Positions 19,389-30,170 of a DNA stretch of 64,000 bases are shown here, piece by piece (within the stretch, counting starts at the first letter, position 1; each line of letters opens with the position of its first letter). The stretch is from Zygotorulaspora mrakii (Eukaryota > Ascomycota > Saccharomycetes > Saccharomycetales > Saccharomycetaceae). The translations under genes were made by a program, and so were the position numbers. The stretch is taken from the NCBI RefSeq assembly GCF_013402915.1, contig NC_050724.1:620001-684000 (forward strand), given 5' to 3'. Below the pieces are notes generated by a model. It worked only from the letters and a program-made list of their open reading frames with translations, had not been told where the DNA came from and did no database searches.

Positions 19389-19965
19389 CTTTCGACAATC
19401 TAACAAGAGATATAATTGCGCCCTAGAACTGCCTTGAAATTCAGATCCTCTAAATGTCTAAATTTTTCAAATTTCTCAAGCTCGTAAATGTACCCAAGGT
19501 CTCTCAAATCCCTGTATCGCTTGTTTTTTAATGATCCGTATTAGCTTGAATTGATTGTCATCGCCAGTTATTTTTGTTACAAGCTCGCGCCCACAGACAG
19601 AAGTCGTTGGAAAAAAAAACCACATCGCTCGTAAAAGAAACTGTACAAACCACAGCGTCAGTAATTACGAGATATAACAAATTTATTTGAACGCTTCGAG
19701 ATTAAAAAATACAGTAGAAATACGATGGCAACGGTGCCGTTAGTGTGTCAATGCACTCTTGAATCGGTTTTTATTGAGAGAGCTCTGGCGCTTCTCGTGT
19801 AAGCGGGCACTTATACAGAGTGATATAAGATCAAGAACGGCCTTTACAAATTCAAGTACGAGCGGCAGTCCCTGCAACGGCAGATAAATAGGTAAAGATG
19901 TGTCATCTGATCGACTATTGAGAGGGAAAGGACTCCAAAACTAATGGTTGAGAAAAATAAAAATA
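19389..19965. other. SSM4 promoter and tRNA-Lys 3' flank
   Basis: 577 bp without a gene. It holds the SSM4 upstream region and, near 19950-19965, the A-rich stretch that reads as a T-run Pol III terminator for the minus-strand tRNA gene. Nothing else recognised. Confidence 0.5.
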
Positions 19966-20038
19966 AGCCCTGTAGGGGGCTCGAACCCCTAACCTTGTGA
20001 TTAAGAGTCACACGCGCTACCGATTGCGCCAACAAGGC
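19966..20038 (-). tRNA. tK(CUU): tRNA-Lys(CUU)
   Basis: 73 nt with no intron. Acceptor stem GCCTTGT pairs with ACAGGGC, with a T discriminator. The D arm contains GGCGCAATCGGTAGC, the anticodon loop is ACTCTTAAT with anticodon CTT, and the T arm is GGTTCGAGCCCC. It closely matches the S. cerevisiae tRNA-Lys(CUU). CCA is not encoded. Confidence 0.97.
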
Positions 20039-20872
20039 TTAGTACTTTTGATGGTGGAGTTCTTCTTTTCATTTGGTATGTCTCAGAATTCGTATCAGGT
20101 CTCATACATCCCTCCTGTAAAACATAGCATTTCTCCTCTCAATATTAGGCATACTAGGGCCAAACTCCGTGAGCTTGTTTAGTCACTCAATACAGAGGTC
20201 TTATACATCTACTGTGTGCGTGTGTGTTACCTGCATGGTGCCTAACAAATATATGTAATTCAAGACTTGTTTGATGTGGGAAGCTTCTACAATAAGTGTT
20301 ACCTTTAAAAGGCTCTGTTAGGCTTGAGCAAATGAGCGGCAGAAAATAGCTACTGATATGAACTTGTTTTAATATTTTTCTTCAAGTTAGGGCAAGGTTT
20401 TGTGACTTTTTTCACAGGCCTGCTACTATTTCAAAAAGAGCACAAAAACATAAATAATTCAATAGTGCACATAGATAAACCAACGGTGCAGAATACTGCA
20501 GCTCATAGAGTGACCCTTTACATTGCCCATCTCGACAAAACGTGGATAGAGATAGTGGCATGAACTGCGTCATATTTGCGGGCCACTGACTCTCTCGTGG
20601 TTCAATGACATGACCTGAATCTTGGCACACTTGAAGAATTAAAACATAAATAATTACTATTTCAGAAACAGCGGAAGGTGCAGAAATACATCTTGCAACT
20701 GGGGCATGACGGCTGCCATTTTATGTAGTTTCAATTTGAGTTTAGTGTAAAAGTTACCATTTCTGCGTCATCCCCTGTTACGAACTATTGTTTGCGGATA
20801 TAGAGAACAAGATGGTACGCATGGAGAGCAGCGCCAGATATCAATTAAAGGCCTGTCAGTGTTAGTTCTACG
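20039..20872. other. Gene-free region between tRNA-Lys and CDC26
   Basis: 834 bp. No convincing gene, LTR or RNA was found. An open frame of 72 codons on the minus strand (20412-20630) has no family features. It presumably includes the CDC26 promoter. Confidence 0.5.
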
Positions 20873-21250
20873 ATGCTTAGAAGAGCTGCTACTACAGTAA
20901 AGTTGGGACAGGAAGATGTTGCAGACCTAATAGCGGAGCTTGAGGAGGAGAAACTGCAGCTTAGAATTCAATCACAAAAGAAAAACCTAGTGCGATCTGG
21001 TACAGCTGCCAACATGACATCGGCATCTAGCAAGACTCTAGGAGAGGATCTAGAACCAGGAAGCAGTGAGGACAATTCCGTACAAATAAGTCCCTTAAAT
21101 GGGAAGAGATCTGAGGTGGATCAAATAGAAGTAGGTCCACCGACAGCTTCATTGAGTTGGTCAAACAGACACATTAGAAATCATGACCGTGATCGTGAAA
21201 ACGGCCGTTATGGAGAGGAAAATCCGTTTTATAGAGATGACGTTGTATGA
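20873..21250 (+). CDS. CDC26: Anaphase-promoting complex subunit Cdc26
   Basis: 125 aa (S. cerevisiae Cdc26 124 aa, YFR036W). A small APC/C subunit whose N-terminal segment threads into the TPR groove of Cdc16 and stabilises it. The N-terminus MLRRAATTVKLGQEDVADLI matches the yeast pattern of Met, two Arg and a TT-hydrophobic-D-V block followed by a short helix. The middle is disordered and the C-terminus ENPFYRDDVV parallels the yeast NPFY ending. The position between SSM4/EMC5 and RSC8 fits YFR036W interleaved with the YIL block. Convergent with EMC5, 49 bp apart. Confidence 0.9.
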   Translation: MLRRAATTVKLGQEDVADLIAELEEEKLQLRIQSQKKNLVRSGTAANMTSASSKTLGEDLEPGSSEDNSVQISPLNGKRSEVDQIEVGPPTASLSWSNRHIRNHDRDRENGRYGEENPFYRDDVV

Positions 21251-21299
21251 TTATTTAGTTCGCGCTTATATAAAGGCTTATTGCCTCAATTTGTCACAT

Positions 21300-21701
21300 C
21301 TAGAGAGCGCCTGTGGCAACATGCTTCCTCTTCTTATGAATATCGATGAAGTTTGGTGTATAGGTAATTGCTCCAAAGGGGTCTTTTCCAGTTAGATTAT
21401 TTACGTTATTTGCTTTACTCATGTCAATATCCTGCAAATACTGGTTGAGCTGCAACAGCTCTCTCCCCCCTTGTAACGGATAATAAGTTATCTTTTCGAA
21501 TGAGAGAAATGTGCTTAACACAAACAGCACAAGTCCAACAATGGCTTCATATTGTATGTCAACAGGGATGTGACGCAGCATCGATGATGGCATTTCTCGA
21601 GATGTATTCTTTAACAATTGACGAAATTCATGGCTTGAGAACCCAGAATGACCCAGAAGAATGACTGACAAACTCAATAATAGCTTTGAAAGTAAACGCA
21701 T
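21300..21701 (-). CDS. EMC5: ER membrane complex subunit 5
   Basis: 133 aa (S. cerevisiae Emc5/Kre27 141 aa, YIL027C). A subunit of the ER membrane protein complex, which inserts and helps fold multi-pass and tail-anchored proteins. Two membrane segments are visible: the N-terminal one (about 1-20, MRLLSKLLLSLSVILLGHSG) and a second at about 50-68 (IVGLVLFVLSTFLSFEKI). The conserved FSSHEFRQLLK and FIDIHKKRKH motifs match the family. Confidence 0.93.
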   Translation of the reverse strand: MRLLSKLLLSLSVILLGHSGFSSHEFRQLLKNTSREMPSSMLRHIPVDIQYEAIVGLVLFVLSTFLSFEKITYYPLQGGRELLQLNQYLQDIDMSKANNVNNLTGKDPFGAITYTPNFIDIHKKRKHVATGAL

Positions 21702-21871
21702 CTTTGTGTTGACGGCTTTTGAACCAAGGTGATCTTTTTCTTTAGTGGAGCAGATTTGTTTTATTCGGCGAGATTTTGGATTTCCGCACTATCGACGCTT
21801 ATTTACCTTTGATTTTAGAAATTACGTTACACTAGATAAATACAATAATCATGTAGCGATATATGAGAGCT

Positions 21872-24800
21872 TTATATTTCTGAATCAACGATAGGATCGT
21901 TCTGTAGCATATCAACATCGGAATACATCTCTTCTGCCGCGGATTCTTCGTTGATTGACAGCAGTTTTTGTGCAGGTTGCAAATGATTCTTTAACTGTCT
22001 TTCAGTTTTCTTTCCCTCTTGAAAGAACGTATCATCCACAATGCTTTCATATAGAGGACCTAGTTTTCCTTTATTCAGTTTAATTCTTGAATACTCTTCA
22101 TCTCCCAACAATCCTAACCTTGATAGGCCCTTCAATTTAAGCAGAAATACTAACAGTTGTCGCTCACTCTCATCACCGAAGACATCTTCTTTGATATCAT
22201 TAAAATAAACTTCTTCCTCAGCAAATCTATCTAGAGGAACGTTAATTTCCTTGGCGAACAGACTTTCCAGATACAAAAAGACTTGCGAAATTACAAACTG
22301 TGTCTCACTTGGCAAATAAGGTGGGAATATCTCTTTAAATGCACGAGTCCATGAACGAGCGACTTCTGGTAGACGTAATTCGATTACGTTAAGCGCAACA
22401 ACATTGTCAATGAATGAGTTTACAAGTTGCCACGTTAATAGGAATCTAGAAGATGACATTTCTGCTTTACCATGTAGTTCTAGTAAAGTGGAGTTCATCA
22501 CACTTAAAATTTTAGCTATAGATTGCAACACTGGAAGGGGGACATGAGGTATGCTTTCGGTTGATGTAGCCTTTTCAAATATGTCTGTCCACTTCTGAAG
22601 CTGACAGGTTATAAGCAATGTCAATAGTTTGAAGTTTATCAGTTCAATAATATCTTGTTCATATTGATTTATTTGGTCTGGAATTTTCGAGATATGGTCT
22701 ATTAATAATTTACTCAGCAATGCATTATCAAATTCAATGGGATAAGTTTTTCCCAGAAGGCCGAGCTTGTTAATGAACATTGTGTAAAGTGTATCAATTC
22801 TTTCATTCACATTAGTTGCCCCTCTTGGTAAAGCCATGTACTCATCCAAGTATTTACTCAATTGAATTTTCAGATGTGTAATCTGATTCAGCCACAGCTC
22901 ATCTAACTCGATCAGATTCATACTGTGGATTACCTGAATAGTTTCAGAGAACGCTTTGAATTTTGTGTCAGTAGGTTTGGAACTTAGCCTTGTCTCGATG
23001 AATGCTCGTACAATTCTTTTAGCAATATGTACAATGCTTTTTTCATGGCCTGATTGGATCCAGTCTTCGAAAGTAAACAAATTAAAGATTCTCATAACTG
23101 ATGACAGGACATTACTGGAATGCAGCGGTAATTGGCTGAAAAGTATATCCAGTTGTGGCAAAATGATCTTTGCAACCTTCAACTTCGGCTGATTTTTCAT
23201 ATTCACTCCGCCACAACATAGGCCATTCAGCGTGGTCACATATAATATTATATTATTGCTGTCATTGGGTAGCAATAATTTTAAATAGCTCTCATCATTC
23301 TCGTGAATATTCTCACTATTGTCCAGTAAATCTGGATGATCATACTCTCCATCGTAACTAAGAAGCTGGCAAAGATCTTGCAGTAAAGAGCTGAAATAAG
23401 GATACAAAAACTCAGACGCTTGATATAGTGCAGCAATTTTGGCTTCCGAATCCAGACCTTCCTCTTTTTGAAAATTGATTAATAGCGATTGATTTAGAAG
23501 ACTTGCCAATATACCTATTTTGATAGCGGAGGCAGCTCGAATGCCATATATAGTTTCATCGATAATATCATGATTCTTCGTAAATTCTTCACATCTTTCG
23601 ATAACGACTTGAGAAAAAAATTTTGCCAACGAACCTAATAATCTTGAATGTTTACTATATGAAGTCACCTTTATCTGATTATCATCGAATATTAGGCTTG
23701 TAATTTGTAGATTTTCGTGTTCTTCCAGATAGCCTAATGTAACCACTTCGATAAGTACATTTACTGCATTCATTCTGACTTCAAGATTTTCATCTTTTGA
23801 TGCTATTTCAAGTAACCTTTCCTTAAACCTTTCAAAAAACTGGCGAATAGCTGAGTTATCCACAGCTTTATTATGATCTCTTGTTATAATTTGTGGCAGA
23901 ACCCTTAAGACATGCATTCTTACTTCAGCAGAGGAGTCACTTAGTAGCCATCCAAAATATTTTAAAAAAGTAACTTTGAGGAAATACTCAGGATAGTTTC
24001 TGATCCATGTTGATAAATGAATCATTGACATGCATCTTAGTGTATCGTCGACATCTTTAAATCTGTGAACAAAGCAAACTTTTATAATGTTATCAATTAT
24101 ATTCTGTGTAACCATTTTACTGCTTTGAACTTCCTCAATAGCGGATTCCAATTTTTCTATTGTTTTAGTATTTGAACGCTTCTTTCTTTGTTCCACAGCC
24201 AGCTGTTTGGAAAGTTTTGATAAATAATTCCTCTCCAGGTCCACAACATGTTCGGTTAAGAAATCTTGAAATAGGTACAATGTTAATGTTGAAACATATC
24301 TTAGTGCTCTTAGTTTACAAACTGATAGAGCAGAAAGCCACGTCAATAAGTCAAGCACCAATGGACTAGTGGATATCAGACCATCTACTTCCGTAGATTC
24401 ACAGTATAGCAATTGCAGCTCATTAGCGGATTCCATCAGGCGAGACATGAACTCTACGAAATTCTCATACAATGGTTGATATTTAGATCTTTTTTTATTC
24501 TTTTTGCTAATCAAGAGATGAAATTCATGAATATGTTGTCTTTGAAACATCAACTGAACTTCCCCAATAGTTTCATTCGATGACTCGTTGCTATGAACAT
24601 CGTGATTTTCCACCCGAGCAATTGCACCAGTACAACAAAGAAGTAAATTGATGAATTCCTGCAAAAATTGATCTCGGTTTTCGATGTAGGTTCCTAGCCA
24701 GTCTCTCAATAATTCATCAACAGAGTAGTCTTCTGAGGTTGCTAAGATCTCAAATAGCTCCGTTGCTTCAAAGTCTTTCGAAATTCGCTCCAGCTCTTCC

Positions 24801-25096
24801 TTGTCTTTCCGTGAATTTGCTTTTACATTCATCCTATTTGATCGTTCATTGGCACTATTCTTAGCTTTCTTAACCGCTCTGTCCCCGGACTTGGAGTTTA
24901 TTTTCCTTTTCTTCCTTTGAGATGGTTCTTCATACTCTGAATCGTCGTCGTTAGCTTCGTTGTCACTCTCATCACTCAGGATTCCCTGCACAGTTGTTTC
25001 ACCATCCGTTTGAACTTCCCCGACGCGCCCTTCTTCTGTGTCTCGTTCTTCGATAGATCGACTATGAATCCTGCTTGATCTACGAACTTGAGACAT
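21872..25096 (-). CDS. IRR1: Cohesin subunit Scc3/Irr1
   Basis: 1074 aa (S. cerevisiae 1150, YIL026C). The HEAT-repeat STAG/SA subunit of cohesin, which binds the kleisin Scc1 and DNA. The N-terminal about 110 residues are disordered and charged with a KKRKINSK basic patch. The STAG domain begins near 120-300 (LLRDWLGTYIENRDQFLQEFINLLL). The stromalin conservative domain is seen around FVHRFKDVDDTLRCMSMIHLS, then YFLKVTFLKYFGWLLSD and VRMHVLRVLPQI. The C-terminus is acidic. The promoter has an MCB site fitting G1/S expression. Confidence 0.96.
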   Translation of the reverse strand: MSQVRRSSRIHSRSIEERDTEEGRVGEVQTDGETTVQGILSDESDNEANDDDSEYEEPSQRKKRKINSKSGDRAVKKAKNSANERSNRMNVKANSRKDKEELERISKDFEATELFEILATSEDYSVDELLRDWLGTYIENRDQFLQEFINLLLCCTGAIARVENHDVHSNESSNETIGEVQLMFQRQHIHEFHLLISKKNKKRSKYQPLYENFVEFMSRLMESANELQLLYCESTEVDGLISTSPLVLDLLTWLSALSVCKLRALRYVSTLTLYLFQDFLTEHVVDLERNYLSKLSKQLAVEQRKKRSNTKTIEKLESAIEEVQSSKMVTQNIIDNIIKVCFVHRFKDVDDTLRCMSMIHLSTWIRNYPEYFLKVTFLKYFGWLLSDSSAEVRMHVLRVLPQIITRDHNKAVDNSAIRQFFERFKERLLEIASKDENLEVRMNAVNVLIEVVTLGYLEEHENLQITSLIFDDNQIKVTSYSKHSRLLGSLAKFFSQVVIERCEEFTKNHDIIDETIYGIRAASAIKIGILASLLNQSLLINFQKEEGLDSEAKIAALYQASEFLYPYFSSLLQDLCQLLSYDGEYDHPDLLDNSENIHENDESYLKLLLPNDSNNIILYVTTLNGLCCGGVNMKNQPKLKVAKIILPQLDILFSQLPLHSSNVLSSVMRIFNLFTFEDWIQSGHEKSIVHIAKRIVRAFIETRLSSKPTDTKFKAFSETIQVIHSMNLIELDELWLNQITHLKIQLSKYLDEYMALPRGATNVNERIDTLYTMFINKLGLLGKTYPIEFDNALLSKLLIDHISKIPDQINQYEQDIIELINFKLLTLLITCQLQKWTDIFEKATSTESIPHVPLPVLQSIAKILSVMNSTLLELHGKAEMSSSRFLLTWQLVNSFIDNVVALNVIELRLPEVARSWTRAFKEIFPPYLPSETQFVISQVFLYLESLFAKEINVPLDRFAEEEVYFNDIKEDVFGDESERQLLVFLLKLKGLSRLGLLGDEEYSRIKLNKGKLGPLYESIVDDTFFQEGKKTERQLKNHLQPAQKLLSINEESAAEEMYSDVDMLQNDPIVDSEI

Positions 25097-25602
25097 CGTC
25101 CAGAGCTCACCTATAAACCAGAATACGTCTTAGCTCATACCTCTCAAGTTTGTTTCTGAAATGGCTTCTTGTTTTCAGTTTACGCGTTTCGATGCCTTAG
25201 CGCGTCACCTTTTTTGAATCATAAGCAACGGAAAGGCGTCACAATAAAAAAAAAATAAAAACCATAATATATTATAACTTCGAGCCTATTTAGCATTCTT
25301 TATATAACACAAGAAATGTTAACAAGCCACGACTCCCCTCACACATACATTTCTGACATGGACACAAATCACCAAAATGTTCTTTCTATAATATTAAAGG
25401 GGATAGCTTGATACAACCGGTCGTTTTCCATGTTTCTCTGTAAAAAATAAAAATTTGTAGCAACCAAATCAAATTCGCCACTTAGCCAGCGTAGAAGCCA
25501 ATTACTTCTCTTACCTCAATGCCTAACGTTCCCTTTTCCCTGGGAAAAATATTAATAAAACCGACAAATCAAAAAAAAAAAACACAACTCAGGAGTTATA
25601 GG
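25097..25602 (-). promoter_or_regulatory. IRR1: IRR1 promoter with MCB element
   Basis: 506 bp between the IRR1 start and the stop of the YIL024C-like gene. ACGCGT at 25182-25187 is a perfect MluI cell-cycle box, the site of MBF, 86 bp upstream of the ATG. MBF drives many replication and cohesion genes at G1/S. The distal part is AT-rich with a run of A near 25571-25580. No gene seen. Confidence 0.6.
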
Positions 25603-26250
25603 TCAAGTGTGCCAGTAGGTCCGCGCTTTCTTGACCATAGAAACTAGCCCATCCAAAGGCTTCTGATTGGTACTGAATGAGACTTTCGAATCATACTGAA
25701 TGGTTTCTTCAAGATCTGACTCGTACGGTTCAAATTCCAGGTCCTCAATACTGCTTAATTCTCCGTGAGAGGAAATATTAACGTAGTCGTTACTTCCAAC
25801 AGGGTTGTTTGAAGAGCTGTTAGCTTCAAGCTTACCATGGGAAAATAGCTCTGGAGACATATACTTGGCATCTGTCACTTCGGTGGAGTAACTGAGCAAT
25901 TTCTCCTGCTGCTCGTTCTCATCCTGAGTACTGCTATTAATAGTTACATCATCCAGACCATCATAATCATGGTAATTAAGGACATTATTAATAAACCCCT
26001 GTTCGTCTGTCAACGTCTCAAAATAGGATAGTGTGATCCATCGATTATCGTTGACTAAAAATTTGAAAAGTGCCCGTTCCCTACCAGTTAACCGTGGAAT
26101 CTCAACCTTATATCCCTCTTTTCCGTCATATTCCAGGATGTAATCTGAATGCTGCCAATTGTCAAATTCACCCGTGATAACTATCTTGTCCGTTGGCGAT
26201 GAGCAACTGCAAATTACGTCGCTCGGAATAACAAGCAATATATTAGACAT
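25603..26250 (-). CDS. AMPK/glycogen-binding-fold (CBM48-like) protein, YIL024C-like
   Basis: 215 aa. Residues about 3-90 resemble the AMPK-beta/CBM48 fold also seen in yeast Mdg1 and Crp1: a strand ILLVIPSDVICSCSSP, then IVITGEFDNWQHS with the Phe-Asp-Asn-Trp motif, and LFKFLVNDNRWITL. The rest is acidic and Ser-rich and ends with a conserved-looking AYW-type tail. The position between IRR1 and YKE4 fits YIL024C (189 aa), which has no known function. Whether it binds glycogen or another ligand cannot be told. ATG at 26250 chosen (MSNILLVIPSD); another lies 12 codons upstream. Confidence 0.75.
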   Translation of the reverse strand: MSNILLVIPSDVICSCSSPTDKIVITGEFDNWQHSDYILEYDGKEGYKVEIPRLTGRERALFKFLVNDNRWITLSYFETLTDEQGFINNVLNYHDYDGLDDVTINSSTQDENEQQEKLLSYSTEVTDAKYMSPELFSHGKLEANSSSNNPVGSNDYVNISSHGELSSIEDLEFEPYESDLEETIQYDSKVSFSTNQKPLDGLVSMVKKARTYWHT

Positions 26251-26970
26251 AATCCTTAGAGAAGTATTATTGACCAAATGATACAAAAATAAACAGCCTG
26301 TAACTTAGTTAGATCGCTCTTAAGATGTAAAGATCGCTTGAGATCAGATGTTAGAAAGAAAAAAGATACGCGATCATGTTTCATTTTTAGTTACCTTGGA
26401 AGGGTGATTCGCGGGGTGTTGATTCGATAAGGAAAAAAAGTATGTGTACTGAAATTTTACGGGGAAGAAGGGGGATAGTCCTCAAAAACATGCAAGGGAA
26501 ACATTGATTGTGTATGAGCTGAAATTCGACCAGCACACGATTCAGAGGATCCAGAGATTTTTGTGGGTTGGTCTGAATTACTGTTACCTATTGGCGGGGG
26601 TTGCAGAACATACATTGAAAAGACTTTACTCTAATGTGCTTAGAATTTCAAAGTGTAGATACTAGTCGCAGCTTTGTTGACTAAAGTTGTATAGAGATAG
26701 AACTGACTGCTGGAATTGAGAAAGTCGCTCCTTTTGGATCTTACTTACTTGCAAATGTATTGGGACGTTGAAATGCTAATTGACGCCCCATGCTCACCAC
26801 GTCCTTCGTAAGAAGGCGCTGATCAGATCGGATCAGATGGACGGACTTCTTGCTAATTTCTTGTAGATTTGTGTATGCGACTGGGTTATTTATGGATGTG
26901 GAACGTTTGTGTGTGCTGACTGTTCGCCTCGTACCGGATTTTGCTTCCATGCGGCACATGGGTTAGCTTA
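26251..26970 (-). other. Upstream region of the YIL024C-like gene, YKE4 3' flank
   Basis: 720 bp with no supported gene. A 72-codon frame at 26741-26959 (minus) lacks family features. A GATCAGAT-type repeat occurs at about 26820-26837. No clear regulatory match. Confidence 0.4.
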
Positions 26971-28152
26971 TTAGTTAGTAGCAAGTGAAGCCATTAACAT
27001 GAATCCGATGCAGATGAATATGAATTGTAGCAGCCACTTTTTGAGTTCTTGGGACCGGTTTTGTGAAGTGGTCTGCAACATTTGCGGTACTACTCCCATG
27101 GTGACTATATAGATAAAACCGCCCGTAGTTAGTGGTAGTCTCAAACCAGGCAGTTTGGAAAAAAAATATATGCTTTCCGACAACTTATCCCAGTGGTTTT
27201 GCTCTGATGTGGTGATCTCGTTCAAAGCGCATCCTATTGCGGTGCCTGTGAGAGAGCCAATTGAGTTGATAATCTGAGACTTAAATGCCTGGCTAAACGT
27301 GAAACCGTTTGCCACCAAAATAGCAAAGTCTCCCAGTTCGTGAGGAATCTCATGGAACATGATTGCTATCGTCGTGGAGACCCCAACGTTCTTGGAACTG
27401 TAGAAGGACGATGCAAGAGCAACTCCATCGGTGATGTTATGAATAAAACCAGAAACAATATTCAGATAAACGGAGACACCAGGTTTATGTATCTGGGATG
27501 TTTCAAGTTTTGGAGATTTCTCAGACGATCTTTCCTTCTTTCTCTGTCTTGCCGAGCCCCCCGCTGAGCTACTTGAATCATTCTCGTACCCATGGGAATA
27601 CTCAAAAACTTCCTCATTATGGCGGTTATTATCAAGATCACTAGGTAAATGCGAATGAGAGTGTGTGTGGTTCACTAAACTAACCTCACTACCCGCTCCA
27701 ATTAATAAAACTCTCATCGTCTTCTCCAAAACAAAAAAAATCATAAATCCTCCGCAAACAGCGGCACTCATCCTGATAAGTTCCAGATGTGCAGTTTCAT
27801 GATCGTGGAACTCGATAGATGAGAAAACCTCTGGTAGTAAATGCAAAAAAATGTCACCTAATAAAGTGCCCATTGCGAATGATACCAATAAATTCAGTGG
27901 TCCTATCAAGTTGTTGCCCATAGACAAAGCTCTCATTCCGGGAACAAAGTATATTATCAAACAGGGGAGTAACTGAATGATCAACGTAGCTAGTAAAGAA
28001 TTGTACCTTGCGTCGAATGGGAAGACGAAGTCCTGGAAAAAATGAATAGCTGCTCCCAGTACTCCTTTGTCCTCTAGGGAGTGAGAATGTCCATGCGTGT
28101 GACCAACTACGAACGGAATACTCACACTGAGCATTAAGTAATTCATGATCAT
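26971..28152 (-). CDS. YKE4: ZIP-family zinc transporter of the ER, Yke4
   Basis: 393 aa from the ATG at 28152 (S. cerevisiae Yke4 346 aa, YIL023C). A LIV-1-type ZIP transporter that moves zinc across the ER membrane. A signal-like N-terminus leads to an HTHGHSHS histidine cluster, then about eight membrane segments. The family metal-binding motifs HNITDGVALA (helix 4) and HEIPHELGDFAIL (helix 5) are present. A His-rich loop HTHSHSHLPSD lies between helices 3 and 4. A further in-frame ATG 25 codons upstream (28227) would put charged residues before the signal, so it is disfavoured; ATG 28146 is also possible. Confidence 0.93.
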   Translation of the reverse strand: MIMNYLMLSVSIPFVVGHTHGHSHSLEDKGVLGAAIHFFQDFVFPFDARYNSLLATLIIQLLPCLIIYFVPGMRALSMGNNLIGPLNLLVSFAMGTLLGDIFLHLLPEVFSSIEFHDHETAHLELIRMSAAVCGGFMIFFVLEKTMRVLLIGAGSEVSLVNHTHSHSHLPSDLDNNRHNEEVFEYSHGYENDSSSSAGGSARQRKKERSSEKSPKLETSQIHKPGVSVYLNIVSGFIHNITDGVALASSFYSSKNVGVSTTIAIMFHEIPHELGDFAILVANGFTFSQAFKSQIINSIGSLTGTAIGCALNEITTSEQNHWDKLSESIYFFSKLPGLRLPLTTGGFIYIVTMGVVPQMLQTTSQNRSQELKKWLLQFIFICIGFMLMASLATN

Positions 28153-28343
28153 CTCTTGGAAGCTTATACTCTTTCTGTTTTGTAATAGGTGTCTTGGGAG
28201 TAACTCTATTTTCACACGGAAGCCCAAAAATCGGGCAAGGTAAAAATGATAGAGTTCGATCTATCGGACGGAGTATGATAAAAAAACAGCTAATGATAAA
28301 ACTGCTTGATGTCTTTACATATTAAGATTATATTACAATTACA

Positions 28344-30170
28344 TTACAGCGACCAAGGTTTATACATCTGAGGTTCAGTGTGCGACAGTGCCTCCACCTC
28401 TTGATCTGATTTCTTCTGTAGTTGATCTTTTTTCTTTTCTTCTCTTTCTTCCTCTTCAACTAATTTTATACCGGAATCAACCTGTTCGGAGACTAGAACC
28501 AGTTTTTTAGATATGTTCAAATTTGAAAGATCTGCATTTATTTCATTGACCTGCTTACTCAACGATATTCTATCGTTAAGCAGCTTCTCCGATTCCTCCA
28601 CGTATTTACTCTTTTCATTTTGTAAGGCAATTTCCAATTTATCCAACTTTTCAAACTTTAAATCCATCTTTCTCGAGGTCAAATTGACTAGTTCTTGCGT
28701 TACAACTTGGGTCTCCTGCAAGTATTTATCAGAAATTTTTCTTGAGGACTCAGGGATACTTTCATCGAGCACTTCCTTGTGAAGTCCATTTAATAAGGCT
28801 TTTATAGCTGCATCTACTGCTGATACAGTATCAATGCCTCCCTGGTTATCATTACTCTTTGTAGAGACTTTGGTTCTCAGGTTCCCGACAATGTCATTGA
28901 TATATTGATCCTCAATTGGTAAGCTCAAAAACTTTTCGACACATTCCTCTATAGTTTTTTGACCGCCAACATGATGAACAATTTTTTCCCATTGATCTTC
29001 ATACATTTCAATACCTTCTAATAGCAGAAGAAGTTCTTGATCAGACCACTGTCTTTTTCCAGTTTGCACTTCGTTCTCAAGCCTTATAAAATCAGAGGAT
29101 TGAAAGTTAGCGCCAAAATGACCTTCTTGGAAACAACGAGATGATAAGTTCGCGTCTCGTGCACGCAAATTATGGTAGTGCACCGAAACTGCTTCATTTC
29201 CAGATGTATGACAAATGAAAGTTTTACGAATTTGCCTCGAGTTTTTATCGCGCGACTGTAATGCATTGAAATCTTGTGTGGAATCGTAAATACTTTTCCT
29301 GAGAGACAAATTTACAGGAAATTGTTCTGGTTTTACAAATATTGGCTCTTTGGCTGAGTCTTGGACTTGATTTTTATTATTTTCCAACGAGTTCGATTCC
29401 TCTTCTTTTGGTTGTGTTGAATTTGATTCTGCGCTTGCGGTATCCGCGCCATTGGTTCCCTGACCAACTTCGTGCGACTCTTGTGGTACAGCCTGCTCAG
29501 GTGGCACAGATGGTTGCGGTGACTCTTTAACATCCTGTCCTGCTGGTGTCTCCTGACCGGTTTGGTCCTTTGTCACGCCCTCATCTTGTTCGCCTACAAG
29601 CTTTGAAGGAACAAATGGTTTCAAACCTTGAGGAGTATCCAGTATAACTTGGAAATGACCTGTGAAACTTGGTCCTATCAATGATGGCTTCGATCTTGGA
29701 TCGATTTGATAATTTATCAACCCCCATTTTTCCAAAAACGCATGTATTTTGACAATCGATGCCACGTCCATTGCAATATTTCTCCTTACGGCAGTCATTG
29801 TCAAATACTCATATGGGGAAAGTCTATATGTATTAATCATGAAATTTCTCGCATCCTTATACGCCTTTGGTGTCTTGAAACGTGACGAATCATCAAAAAA
29901 GTCAGGAATTGATCTCTTTTCGATTTCATGCACTTCGGAAAACTCAAACCAGGACGCGAACGATGGAACTATAACAGGATGTGCTTGTTTTGCCAAGAAT
30001 CGTAATGCCTTATCTTCTAATTTCTGTGCCTGTTGTTCATAATTGACATTTGGGGTTTCAAGTTGTTGCAACTGTTGCTGCTGTAAATGGGGCAACAATG
30101 GGGGTGCGCTGCCACTTGCACCAAACTCTGCCACTCCAGAATCAACATTGGTCGCTTGTTGCTCCTCCAT
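28344..30170 (-). CDS. RSC8: RSC chromatin-remodelling subunit Rsc8 (Swi3 family)
   Basis: 608 aa (S. cerevisiae 557, YFR037C). An essential core subunit of the RSC remodeler. The SWIRM domain is at about 65-165 ([12 protein letters not shown]..., [37 protein letters not shown] in parts). A ZZ-like cysteine region (ICHTSGNEA ... SSRCFQEG) follows, then the SANT domain at about 375-425 ([31 protein letters not shown]) and a C-terminal coiled coil (about 480-590) used for dimerisation. The linker after SWIRM is a long Gln/Glu/Ser/Pro-rich insert. The longest frame opens at a TTG; ATG at 30170. Synteny with IRC5 distinguishes it from SWI3. Confidence 0.95.
   Translation of the reverse strand: MEEQQATNVDSGVAEFGASGSAPPLLPHLQQQQLQQLETPNVNYEQQAQKLEDKALRFLAKQAHPVIVPSFASWFEFSEVHEIEKRSIPDFFDDSSRFKTPKAYKDARNFMINTYRLSPYEYLTMTAVRRNIAMDVASIVKIHAFLEKWGLINYQIDPRSKPSLIGPSFTGHFQVILDTPQGLKPFVPSKLVGEQDEGVTKDQTGQETPAGQDVKESPQPSVPPEQAVPQESHEVGQGTNGADTASAESNSTQPKEEESNSLENNKNQVQDSAKEPIFVKPEQFPVNLSLRKSIYDSTQDFNALQSRDKNSRQIRKTFICHTSGNEAVSVHYHNLRARDANLSSRCFQEGHFGANFQSSDFIRLENEVQTGKRQWSDQELLLLLEGIEMYEDQWEKIVHHVGGQKTIEECVEKFLSLPIEDQYINDIVGNLRTKVSTKSNDNQGGIDTVSAVDAAIKALLNGLHKEVLDESIPESSRKISDKYLQETQVVTQELVNLTSRKMDLKFEKLDKLEIALQNEKSKYVEESEKLLNDRISLSKQVNEINADLSNLNISKKLVLVSEQVDSGIKLVEEEEREEKKKDQLQKKSDQEVEALSHTEPQMYKPWSL

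Noticed and set aside
26741..26959. 72-codon minus-strand frame upstream of the YIL024C-like gene
   Set aside because: No recognisable features; it lies in a promoter region directly beyond the YKE4 stop.
26962..26985. TACTAAC on the minus strand as an intron branch point
   Set aside because: It is the coding sequence of the last residues of YKE4; there is no acceptor or downstream exon.
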